A stretch of 64,000 bases of DNA from positions 277,648-341,647 of the forward strand of contig NZ_JALLAN010000004.1 in assembly GCF_023062595.1 (NCBI RefSeq), read 5' to 3'. A program made the translations under genes and the position numbers. Below the pieces are notes generated by a model. The model ran no database searches and had not been told where the DNA came from. It saw only the letters and a program-made list of their open reading frames with translations. How positions within the stretch are numbered: the stretch's first letter is position 1; every line of letters starts with the position of its first letter. This document shows positions 35,502-42,306 of the stretch, one piece after another. The DNA is from Arthrobacter rhizosphaerae (lineage in GTDB: Bacteria > Actinomycetota > Actinomycetes > Actinomycetales > Micrococcaceae).

Positions 35502-35535
35502 TATACTGGGTGAAGCGATTAGTTGAGGCTTCAAC
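35502..35535 (+). promoter_or_regulatory. yceI promoter with inverted repeat
   Basis: A -10-like TATACT (35502-35507) is followed by the inverted repeat GTTGA-GGCT-TCAAC (35522-35535), and GCTTCAA recurs 15 bases later. A MarR-type operator is plausible. The whole 35389-35602 stretch is clearly AT-richer than its surroundings. Confidence 0.4.
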
Positions 35536-35602
35536 AGATGATGCTTCAAGTAATGATCAGTTGGTTTTCGACCCGAACTTCGCACAACAAGGAGAACTAA
35601 AA

Positions 35603-36151
35603 ATGTCACTTCCCACCAACCTCACCACCGGCACCTGGACCCTCGACTCCTCGCACAGCGAAATCGGGTTTACCGTACGCCACGCAGGCATCAGCAAGGT
35701 CCGTGGCCAGTTCAAGGAAGCTACCGCAACCCTCGATCTGGCAGAGAACGTTGCAGATTCCAAGGTCAACGCCACCATCCAGACAGCCAGCTTCGACTCG
35801 GGCGACGTCAACCGCGACGGCCACGTCCGCGGCGAGGACTTCTTCGACGTCGAGAAGTTCCCGGAGATCTCGTTCGTCTCCAACGGCATTGTGTCCAAGG
35901 GGGACGGCTACGAACTCCAAGGCGATCTCACCATCAAGGGAGTCACCCGTCCGGTTGCCCTCGAGACAGAATTCAATGGGGCAGCTGTTGACCCGTTCGG
36001 CAATACCCGCGCCGGCGTCTCTGCTGAAACCACCATCAGCCGCAAGGACTTCGGCCTCACTTGGAACGCAGTCCTCGAAGCCGGCGGTGTCCTTGTCAGC
36101 GACAAGGTTGCCATCAGCCTTGAACTGGCCTTCATCGCCCCGGCTGCCTAA
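35603..36151 (+). CDS. yceI: YceI-family lipocalin-like protein
   Basis: A 182-residue cytoplasmic YceI protein (no signal peptide). WTLDSSHSEIGFTVRHAGISKVRGQF at the N-terminus and VTRPVALETEF and KDFGLTWNAVLEAGGVLVSDKV later are diagnostic. The fold is a beta-barrel binding long polyisoprenoids, possibly quinone-like lipids. ATG at 35603, with AAGGAG at good spacing. Monocistronic, with a hairpin after the gene. Confidence 0.93.
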   Translation: MSLPTNLTTGTWTLDSSHSEIGFTVRHAGISKVRGQFKEATATLDLAENVADSKVNATIQTASFDSGDVNRDGHVRGEDFFDVEKFPEISFVSNGIVSKGDGYELQGDLTIKGVTRPVALETEFNGAAVDPFGNTRAGVSAETTISRKDFGLTWNAVLEAGGVLVSDKVAISLELAFIAPAA

Positions 36152-36245
36152 TCAGCCGACACCGGTCAGCTGACAGCGCTCTGCTGTTTCCGCTCTGCTG
36201 TTTCCGCGAGACGTTGCTTCGGCGGGAAATATTTCCTGACTTGCA

Positions 36246-36273
36246 CCCCTGTTCCAGCTTCCTGGGACAGGGG
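36246..36273 (+). terminator. Probable terminator after yceI
   Basis: CCCCTGTTCC pairs with GGGACAGGGG across an 8-base loop, followed by a weak TTTAA. The rest of the 291-bp gap 36152-36442 holds a short direct repeat (GCTCTGCTGTTTCC twice near 36178-36206) and the promoter of the next gene. Confidence 0.5.
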
Positions 36274-36429
36274 CGCCGAGTTTAAGGGGCCATCAGGGAC
36301 CACGTCTTCGGGCAGAGCTGCAGTCAGGCGGTTTGCAGCTCGACAGCCTCCTCGTACAACGATTGTAAATTCTTGGCTATTTACGGCGAGTTAGCCCAGA
36401 GTTGCCTAGATAACAGGGGTACTGCCGTC

Positions 36430-36435
36430 TACAGT
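36430..36435 (+). promoter_or_regulatory. -10 box TACAGT of a probable leaderless promoter
   Basis: TACAGT is 7 bases before the ATG at 36443; there is no Shine-Dalgarno sequence. Confidence 0.45.
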
Positions 36436-36442
36436 GAAAGCC

Positions 36443-37096
36443 ATGACCAACCCAAGTGATGCCCCTCAGCCGCAGCAGCCCGGGGAGCCGGCTGCCGGCA
36501 ACGTCCCGCCCACCCCATACGAGCAGCCCCCCGCCTATCAGGCACCGCAGGCCCAGCAGCCGCCCCAGGGATATCCGGCCGGCAACTACCAGGCACCAGG
36601 CGGATACCAGGCACCCGGGCAGCCAGGCTTCGGCGCCCCCGCCGGTGCGGCTAACAACGCACCACCAGCAGGCCTCGGCTACGCCGCCCCTCCACGCAAC
36701 GTGTTTGCCTTGGATTTCAACAACATCAAGGAACGGGTGACCAACACTCAGGGTGTCCCCCAGCCATTGGTTATTTCCTATTGGCTTTGGGTTGCGGCGG
36801 CTGTACTGGGCGTGGTGGTCAGCCTGGTCACGATGATCGGCTTCGCGGGTGGCTTTGCCGGCGCCGGGCTGATCTTCAGCCTGATTTTCGCCGCCGCATA
36901 CATCTTCCTTGCCATCCGGCTCAAGGAAGGTTCCCGTTGGGCCCGGCTGGTCCTGTCGATCCTGGGTGGCTTGTCGCTTTTGTCGCTCCCCTTCTCTTTG
37001 TTCACCGGCGGTCTGAGCCTGATCGGGACGGCAGCAACTATTGCTGCAGCGGTCATGATGTGGCTGCCGCAGTCCCAGGAACATTTCAAGGGCTGA
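36443..37096 (+). CDS. Pro/Gln/Tyr-rich membrane protein, paralogue of the next gene
   Basis: A 217-residue protein of unknown function. The first ~95 residues are low-complexity (PQQPGEPAAGN, YQAPGGYQAPGQPGFG), followed by four hydrophobic helices beginning near VISYWLWVAAAVLGVVVSL. The part between TM2-TM3, IRLKEGSRWARLVLSILGG, has a clear counterpart (VRKGKNWARILGTVFAALS) in the next gene, so the two are tandem paralogues. Proline-rich cytosolic tails on four-TM proteins are frequent in actinobacteria and may mediate protein contacts. Confidence 0.75.
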   Translation: MTNPSDAPQPQQPGEPAAGNVPPTPYEQPPAYQAPQAQQPPQGYPAGNYQAPGGYQAPGQPGFGAPAGAANNAPPAGLGYAAPPRNVFALDFNNIKERVTNTQGVPQPLVISYWLWVAAAVLGVVVSLVTMIGFAGGFAGAGLIFSLIFAAAYIFLAIRLKEGSRWARLVLSILGGLSLLSLPFSLFTGGLSLIGTAATIAAAVMMWLPQSQEHFKG

Positions 37097-37325
37097 AACC
37101 GCACAACACGGGACGTAACCGAGTCCCGACGGGTTAGTTAGACATCGAAGGCCGCGGCTGGGAAACTCCCTGCCGCGGCCTTTCAAATCCAACAGGAATA
37201 CCTCTTGCGAATGATCCATTTGCCGCACCAAGCGCGGTACGGTGGAAGCAAGACCATGCTGGGGGCAGGGGCATCACACTGATCCCGGTAGCCGATTTTC
37301 GAAGTCGACACATGAAGGATCGAAC

Positions 37326-38174
37326 ATGAGCACTCCCCCAGTCCCTCCCGCCAACCAGGACGAGCCTGAGTCCGGCGGCCAGAATGCACCGCAGCAGCCC
37401 CAATACGGGCAAAACGCTCCCCAGTACGGCCAGAACGCTCCGCAGCAGCCCCAGTACGGCCAGAATGCACCGCAGCAGCCCCAATACGGGCAAAACGCTC
37501 CGCAGTACGGCCAGAACGCTCCGCAGCAGCCCCAGTACGGGCAGAACGCTCCGCAGCAGCCGCAGTACGGGGTCCCGCAATACGGCCAGAACCAGCCGCA
37601 GCAGCAGTTCGGCCAGAGCCAGTTCGGCCAGCCACAGCAGGGCCAGTCTCCCTATGGGCAGTCGCCGTACGGCCAGTCACCGTACTCGCAGTACCCTTCT
37701 GAGCTTCCCAGCTCCACCAGCCCGGTTCCGCAACTGGTGAACATCTCCTTCTACTTGCTTATCCTTTCGGCTGTCATCTCAGTTCTCAGCCTGCTCCTGA
37801 TCATTCCAATGCTTGATGAGCCCGACATGCGCAGGCAGTTCGAAGACCAGCTGGCGGCCCAAGGCCAAGGCGAGGTCCCGTTCGATGACCTCAAGGCCAT
37901 GATCATCGGAATACTCGTGGTGTTTGCCGTGATCACCGCCGGACTGTACGCCTTGGTGGCCTTCAATGTGCGTAAGGGAAAGAACTGGGCGCGCATTCTG
38001 GGAACGGTTTTTGCGGCTTTGTCCATCTTGGGCCTCTTCTCACCGAGCTGGGCCACCATTGGTACTCTGGCCGGCATCGCAGCAATCGTGCTGTTGTACC
38101 TCCCCGGCGCTGCACCGTACTTCAACAAACAGCAGCCGTTCGCGAGTCCGTATTCCCAGCCGTACGGCCGCTAG
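37326..38174 (+). CDS. Membrane protein with QNAPQQPQYG tandem repeats
   Basis: A 282-residue protein. After STPPVPPANQDEPES it carries about seven copies of a 7- or 10-residue repeat (QNAPQYG / QNAPQQPQYG), then GQSPYG repeats, and from about residue 138 four hydrophobic helices. The ATG at 37326 follows AAGGATCGAAC; an upstream in-frame extension has no ribosome site. The repetitive DNA (37379-37613) suggests a length-variable tail. Function unknown; same architecture as the preceding paralogue. The hairpin at 38206-38257 follows. Confidence 0.8.
   Translation: MSTPPVPPANQDEPESGGQNAPQQPQYGQNAPQYGQNAPQQPQYGQNAPQQPQYGQNAPQYGQNAPQQPQYGQNAPQQPQYGVPQYGQNQPQQQFGQSQFGQPQQGQSPYGQSPYGQSPYSQYPSELPSSTSPVPQLVNISFYLLILSAVISVLSLLLIIPMLDEPDMRRQFEDQLAAQGQGEVPFDDLKAMIIGILVVFAVITAGLYALVAFNVRKGKNWARILGTVFAALSILGLFSPSWATIGTLAGIAAIVLLYLPGAAPYFNKQQPFASPYSQPYGR
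37379..37613 (+). repeat. Coding tandem repeat (30- and 21-bp units)
   Basis: Imperfect units encode QNAPQQPQYG and QNAPQYG. All unit lengths are multiples of three, so gain or loss of units would keep the frame. Confidence 0.85.
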
Positions 38175-38205
38175 AACACAGGGCCATATAGATCCACACT
38201 GAGGG

Positions 38206-38257
38206 CGCAGGCCCCGGTGGAGCAGAGTAACCTACTCCAGCTCCTCCGGGGCCTGCG
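38206..38257. terminator. Bidirectional-type hairpin overlapping the 3' end of rex
   Basis: CGCAGGCCCCGG (38206-38217) pairs with CCGGGGCCTGCG (38246-38257) over a 28-base loop; TCCTTTG follows. The right arm encodes part of the Rex C-terminus. Confidence 0.6.
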
Positions 38258-38927
38258 TCCTTTGTGCGTGGTAGGCCAGGATCTGGAGCTCCGTGGCCAT
38301 GTCTACCTTGCGCAGGTTTACACCGGGCGGCACCTGCAGCATCACCGGGGCGAAGCTTAGAATGCTCCTGACGCCGGCAGCCACCACCCTGTCACACACG
38401 CTTTGGGCGACGGCGGCAGGCAGCGCCAGGACTACCATGTTGGCTCCCGTGCGCTGGAGCACCGCTTCCATGTCCGCGGCGTCACTCACTCGCAGCCAGC
38501 CGACCTCGTTGCCCACGATCATCTGGTCGGCATCGAAAATGGCCACGACATCAAAGCCCCGTGATTCAAATCCTCCGTAACGGGCCAAGGCTTTCCCGAG
38601 GTTACCGGCACCTACGATGGCCACTTTCCAGTCCTTGGTGAGACCGAGGGCCGCTGAAATATGCCTGCTCAGGTACTGAACCTCGTAGCCCACGCCGCGT
38701 GTCCCATAGGAACCCACATGGGAGAGGTCCTTGCGCAGGGTCGCTGAGCTCACACCCGACGCCTCGGCCAGTGATTCGGAGGAGACCCTGTCCACGCCTT
38801 CAGCCAGCATGGTGGTCAGGGCGCGCAAATAGAGGGTGAGCCGTGCCACGGCTGCAGGCGGAATCTGCTTGGCAGCAGTTCCGGAGTCCCCGCGGACTGC
38901 TTCCGGGGATGAATCGAGCGAAGTCAC
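38232..38927 (-). CDS. rex: Redox-sensing transcriptional repressor Rex
   Basis: NADH/NAD+-sensing dimeric repressor of respiratory and fermentative genes. The 231 residues include an N-terminal winged helix (IPPAAVARLTLYLRALTTM, then SSATLRKDLSHVGSYGTRGVGYEV) and a Rossmann domain with VAIVGAGNLGKALARYGGF and FDADQMIVG. The C-terminus has the domain-swap helix DMATELQILAYHAQ. GTG start with TGGAG 5 bases upstream. Nearby respiratory genes (men, res/ccs) are plausible targets. Confidence 0.96.
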   Translation of the reverse strand: MTSLDSSPEAVRGDSGTAAKQIPPAAVARLTLYLRALTTMLAEGVDRVSSESLAEASGVSSATLRKDLSHVGSYGTRGVGYEVQYLSRHISAALGLTKDWKVAIVGAGNLGKALARYGGFESRGFDVVAIFDADQMIVGNEVGWLRVSDAADMEAVLQRTGANMVVLALPAAVAQSVCDRVVAAGVRSILSFAPVMLQVPPGVNLRKVDMATELQILAYHAQRTQAPEELE

Positions 38928-39023
38928 ATCTGCTCCATTGCGTCGCGTTGTGAGTCCACTCTAGAGCCCCACGACTGGTGTCAACAAAAGGGGGAACAAC
39001 GTCATCAGGGCTTTGATCAAGGC

Positions 39024-39278
39024 CTACTTCGCCATGGCTTGCTGGAGCACCCTCGTCAGGCGGGCTTCGTCGATCTTCCAGAAGTCCCGCTGAATCCCAT
39101 CGACCAACACCACCGGAATCTCTTCGGCGTAGCGCTCCCGGAGTTCCGGGTCGTTGTCCACCAACTGTTCCCGCCACTCCAGTCCCAGCCCGGCGGAGAC
39201 ACGGCTGACGGCGTCGCGCGCGGCCATGCAGAGATGGCAATCGGCTTTAGTGAGCAGGAGGACGTCTGGTTTTGCCAT
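39024..39278 (-). CDS. Glutaredoxin-family protein
   Basis: An 84-residue thioredoxin-fold protein. The redox motif is TKADCHLCMAARDAV (CHLC, about 13-16), and the cis-Pro loop reads EEIPVVLVDG. It belongs to the DUF836-like actinobacterial glutaredoxins. It lies 96 bp upstream of rex in the same direction, a common actinobacterial pairing. Divergent from the HAD phosphatase. Confidence 0.9.
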   Translation of the reverse strand: MAKPDVLLLTKADCHLCMAARDAVSRVSAGLGLEWREQLVDNDPELRERYAEEIPVVLVDGIQRDFWKIDEARLTRVLQQAMAK

Positions 39279-39397
39279 GGTTCCACGGTAGCCCGGGCTG
39301 TCCGCCGTCGTCGACGCCGGTGACAGGAATCACCACCAAGTATTCTCCGGAGTGCAGCATCAGAGCGCCACAGGCGGCAGCGGTGCCGGGCATTGAC

Positions 39398-39403
39398 TAG
39401 ACT
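39398..39403 (+). promoter_or_regulatory. -10 box TAGACT of a probable leaderless promoter
   Basis: TAGACT is 6 bases before the ATG at 39410; there is no Shine-Dalgarno sequence. Confidence 0.55.
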
Positions 39404-39409
39404 CGTGGC

Positions 39410-40228
39410 ATGCCCGAGGAGAAGTACGTTGCTGTGGTCCGCCGCCCGGTTGCCACCCAGCAACACGGCGAGGCGGCCTTCTTCGACGTCGACAACACCC
39501 TGATGAAGGGTGCCAGCCTGTTCCACGTGGCACGGAAAATGCACCAGCGCGGGACGTTTACGTTGACCCAGGCTGCCGGGTTCGCCTGGAAACAGTTCAA
39601 GTTTGTGATTCTTGGCGAGAACCTCAACGACGTCCATGCAGTCCGCGATTCAGCCCTTCTGCTTGCAGCCGGCATCACCGTTGAAGACGTGAAAGTCCTG
39701 GGCGAAGAGGTCTTTGACGAAATGATCGCTTCCAGGATCTGGCCCGGAGCCAAGGCATTGGCGCAGCAGCACCTCCGGGTGGGCAGGAAGGTCTGGCTGG
39801 TTACGGCGACTCCTATCGAAGTAGCCACCGTCATTTCGACCCGCCTCGGACTGACTGGAGCCCTTGGCACGGTCGGAGAAATCAAGGACGGCGTCTACAC
39901 GGGCAAGCTGGTGGGCGAGATCCTCCACGGGGCAGCCAAGGCCGTAGCAGTGCAGGCCATTGCCGATGAGGAAGGCCTGGATCTCAAAAGGTGCTGGGCC
40001 TACAGCGACTCCCACAATGACATTCCGTTGCTCAGCATGGTGGGGCATCCTGTGGCCATCAACCCTGATGCCCGCCTGCGCAGCCATGCCCGGGAGAACA
40101 ACTGGCCGGTCTACGATTTCCGCTCCGGACGCCGTGCTGCCACCCTGGGCCTGAAGGCCGCCACTGTCGGCGGTGCCATCTACGGGCTTTGGAAAGGCTT
40201 CTCACGGTTCCGCGGCCCCACCATCTAG
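39410..40228 (+). CDS. HAD-IB family phosphatase (SerB/CicA-like)
   Basis: A 272-residue haloacid-dehalogenase-type hydrolase. Motif I is AAFFDVDNTLMKG (Asp nucleophile near 26), motif II VWLVTATPIEV, and motif III/IV CWAYSDSHNDIPLLSMVGHPVAINPD. Members act on phosphoserine, lysophospholipids or sphingolipid-type phosphates. The C-terminal GLKAATVGGAIYGLWKGF may form a membrane-associated helix, hinting at a lipid substrate. Confidence 0.9.
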   Translation: MPEEKYVAVVRRPVATQQHGEAAFFDVDNTLMKGASLFHVARKMHQRGTFTLTQAAGFAWKQFKFVILGENLNDVHAVRDSALLLAAGITVEDVKVLGEEVFDEMIASRIWPGAKALAQQHLRVGRKVWLVTATPIEVATVISTRLGLTGALGTVGEIKDGVYTGKLVGEILHGAAKAVAVQAIADEEGLDLKRCWAYSDSHNDIPLLSMVGHPVAINPDARLRSHARENNWPVYDFRSGRRAATLGLKAATVGGAIYGLWKGFSRFRGPTI

Positions 40229-40237
40229 GGACGCAAA

Positions 40238-40269
40238 AATGCCCGCCACCTCGAAAGGCAACGGGCATT
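40238..40269 (-). terminator. Intrinsic terminator of the bS22-like gene
   Basis: Read leftward, AATGCCCG pairs with CGGGCATT across a 16-base loop and is directly followed by TTTTTG. It lies 19 bp after the bS22-like stop. Confidence 0.8.
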
Positions 40270-40287
40270 GACGCTTTGGAAGTACTA

Positions 40288-40386
40288 CTACTTCTTATTG
40301 CGACGCTGGTGGCGCGTCTTACGAAGCAACTTGCGGTGCTTCTTCTTGGCCATACGCTTGCGACGCTTCTTGATAACTGAACCCAC
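40288..40386 (-). CDS. bS22-like small basic ribosomal protein (AURKAIP1/COX24 domain)
   Basis: A 32-residue, extremely basic protein beginning MGSVIKKRRKRMAKKKHRK and ending TRHQRRNKK. It matches what I recall of the AURKAIP1/COX24 family and of bS22, the small protein found on the 30S subunit in mycobacteria. It starts with GTG at 40386, with AAGGA 6 bases upstream, and stops with TAG; an intrinsic terminator follows. Genes this short are easily missed. The neighbouring BldC-type regulator in the same direction is a common actinobacterial arrangement. Confidence 0.92.
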   Translation of the reverse strand: MGSVIKKRRKRMAKKKHRKLLRKTRHQRRNKK

Positions 40387-40537
40387 GAAAGTTCCTTACA
40401 AACTAGATGCGTACCTGTCTGATGGAAAAGGTCCGTGGACTAAGCAACAGACTGTACAACTGACAGATTCTTACAATGACGTAAAACGTTCCTTAACAGC
40501 CTACCGCCTATCCGGAGCGGAAACTGACGACGGCGAC

Positions 40538-40750
40538 TCACGCCGTCTCGGACTGGCCCTCCACGACAGCGCGTTTCAGGTACTGTTCGACGGCGGATTC
40601 CGGCACACGGAACGAGCGGCCAAATCGGACGGCGGGCATATCACCCGAATGAACCAGGCGATAAACGGTCATCTTAGAGACGCGCATGACCTCAGCCACT
40701 TCGGCCACGGTCAAGAACTTCGCGTTCGAGAAGTTCGACTCTGCGGACAT
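40538..40750 (-). CDS. BldC-type helix-turn-helix DNA-binding protein
   Basis: A 70-residue MerR/excisionase-like winged helix-turn-helix protein. FLTVAEVAEVMRVSKMTVYRLVHSGDMPAVRFGRSFRVPESAVEQYL matches the BldC family of developmental regulators. I start at the ATG at 40750 (AAGGAAT upstream); the in-frame ATG at 40786 adds 12 residues not typical of the family. In Streptomyces BldC represses the onset of differentiation; in non-sporulating relatives the target genes are unknown. Confidence 0.88.
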   Translation of the reverse strand: MSAESNFSNAKFLTVAEVAEVMRVSKMTVYRLVHSGDMPAVRFGRSFRVPESAVEQYLKRAVVEGQSETA

Positions 40751-40914
40751 TTCCCATATTCCTTTGCTCTCAGCATTCTGCGGCAACCAGTATTCTGCGG
40801 GTGCGGCGATGCTGAGCCATCGAACAACCGTGTGCTAGTTACTCTAGAGGCAGTTGGGGCCAATGTGAAAGGCGTACGGACGAAATCTACGCGTTCCTCC
40901 CGACCAAATACCCC

Positions 40915-42033
40915 TTATTCGGCCAAGGAAACCCTGCGTTTCCGGGCAGAAGCGGCAAGCTGCGCCAGCACCGACACCGTCACGTCCCACTCCATGCAGG
41001 CATCGGTCACGCTTTGGCCGTAAACGAGCCCGGAAGTTGCGTTGGCGTCACTCACGTCCAGGTTCTGCGCGCCTCCTACCAGGAAGCTCTCCAGCATTAC
41101 GCCGGCAATGGCCTTGGCTGAAGCCCCGCCTTCCTCCAACTGAACGCCAATTTCGAAGGCGACTTCGGCCTGCCGGTGGTGGCTTTTCCCGCTGTTCGCG
41201 TGGCTGGCATCGACGATCAGCCGGGGGTTAAGATTCTTCGCTGCAAGCCTGGCAGAAGCGGCTTCGACGTCGGCTGCTGAGTAATTGGGACCTTTTCGTC
41301 CGCCACGGAGGATCACGTGGGTGTCCGGGTTGCCGGCCGTCGCTACAAGGGCTGCTTTGCCGTCGTCGTCAATCCCCAGGAAAGCCTGAGCCGCCCCGGC
41401 GGCGCTGCACGCGTCAACTGCCACCTGGAGATCGCCGTCGGTACCGTTTTTGAACCCGATCGGCATGGAAAGTCCGGATGCCAACTGCCGGTGGATCTGG
41501 CTTTCCGTGGTACGGGCACCGATCGCGCCCCAGGAGACCAGGTCCGCCGTGTACTGCGGGCTGATGGGCTCAAGGAATTCGGTAGCGGTGGGCAGCCCCA
41601 ATGCCGTCACTTGCTGCAGGAAGCTTCGGGCCGCCCGGAGACCTGTGGCAATGTCGTGGCTGCCGTCAAGGTGGGGATCGTTGATGAGCCCCTTCCACCC
41701 CACTGTGGTCCGCGGCTTTTCGAAGTAGGCGCGCATAACGATCAGCAGGTCTTCCTTGTGCTTCTCTGCCTGGCTGACAAGCCTGCGGGCGTACTCCAGT
41801 CCTGCCTTCGGATCGTGAATGGAACACGGGCCCACGATCACCAGCAACCGGTCGTCCAGGCCGTCCATGACAGCGCGGACTTCATCCCGGCCCCGCCCGA
41901 CGATGTCCGTCACCCTGGCGTCCAGCGGAAGCTCGGCGATCATCTCCTGAGGAGTCGGCAGTGGAGTGAACTCACTGATCCTCAAGTTCGAGGTCGAATG
42001 CTGGGGATTGGCGGCGGCTGATTTGGTGCTCAT
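40915..42033 (-). CDS. 3-deoxy-7-phosphoheptulonate (DAHP) synthase, class I
   Basis: First enzyme of the shikimate pathway (PEP plus erythrose 4-phosphate to DAHP). The 372 residues show the AroF/G/H type: LLVIVGPCSIHDPKAGLEYARRL, YFEKPRTTVGWKGLINDPHLDGS, GARTTESQIHRQLASGLSMPIGFKNGTDG and IVDASHANSGKSHHRQ. Feedback sensitivity cannot be read from this. Start ATG with CAGGA 4 bases upstream. The 110-bp leader carries an aromatic-rich peptide gene and hairpins, so attenuation by aromatic amino acids is likely. Confidence 0.95.
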   Translation of the reverse strand: MSTKSAAANPQHSTSNLRISEFTPLPTPQEMIAELPLDARVTDIVGRGRDEVRAVMDGLDDRLLVIVGPCSIHDPKAGLEYARRLVSQAEKHKEDLLIVMRAYFEKPRTTVGWKGLINDPHLDGSHDIATGLRAARSFLQQVTALGLPTATEFLEPISPQYTADLVSWGAIGARTTESQIHRQLASGLSMPIGFKNGTDGDLQVAVDACSAAGAAQAFLGIDDDGKAALVATAGNPDTHVILRGGRKGPNYSAADVEAASARLAAKNLNPRLIVDASHANSGKSHHRQAEVAFEIGVQLEEGGASAKAIAGVMLESFLVGGAQNLDVSDANATSGLVYGQSVTDACMEWDVTVSVLAQLAASARKRRVSLAE

Positions 42034-42091
42034 GGGGTCCTGTTCCAGATAGGAGCGGGCCCTGGTCAGAACCCGCCGTAGAAATGGCGAA

Positions 42092-42174
42092 GGACAGAGA
42101 ATGATCTCTGCCCTGTTGGCTCTGAAGGAATGTTGGGTGCGTGTCAGTTAGACGCGGGCTCCTCCAGAGCCAAC
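42092..42174 (-). promoter_or_regulatory. Attenuator-type hairpins in the DAHP synthase leader
   Basis: Read leftward, GTTGGCTCTG (42174-42165, inside leader codons 10-13) pairs perfectly with CAGAGCCAAC (42124-42115). A second hairpin pairs GGGCAGAGA (42113-42105) with TCTCTGTCC (42100-42092) around a 4-base loop. The second is followed by T-richer sequence but no clean T-run, so the mechanism (terminator or ribosome-access) is open. Confidence 0.6.
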
Positions 42175-42203
42175 GAAAAATACGCATACCAACGGTTAGT
42201 CAT
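42144..42203 (-). CDS. Aromatic-rich leader peptide of the DAHP synthase gene
   Basis: A 19-residue ORF, MTNRWYAYFSLALEEPASN, with Trp, Tyr, Tyr and Phe at codons 5, 6, 8 and 9. Such clustering is the signature of ribosome-mediated attenuation by aromatic amino acids. The promoter box TATGGT lies 6 bases before its ATG, so it is itself translated from a leaderless mRNA. It parallels the AroR leader described for aroF of Corynebacterium glutamicum (from memory). Confidence 0.8.
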   Translation of the reverse strand: MTNRWYAYFSLALEEPASN

Positions 42204-42209
42204 AGCCAC

Positions 42210-42239
42210 ACCATAACCGGGCCCGGTCCGTCAGGGCAA
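42210..42239 (-). promoter_or_regulatory. Promoter of the DAHP synthase leader transcript
   Basis: Minus-strand TTGCCC (42239-42234), an 18-base spacer, and TATGGT (42215-42210), 6 bases before the leader-peptide ATG. Confidence 0.55.
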
Positions 42240-42306
42240 AATTCCGCTAAATCGTGCCCGTCATCTCCCGTCGCATGTTGGGATGAAACGGGGGCGGCTT
42301 CTGGAC

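Noticed and set aside
37379..37613. Regularly spaced repeats resembling a CRISPR array
   Set aside because: Units run head to tail without unique spacers, lie in frame, and encode QNAPQQPQYG repeats.
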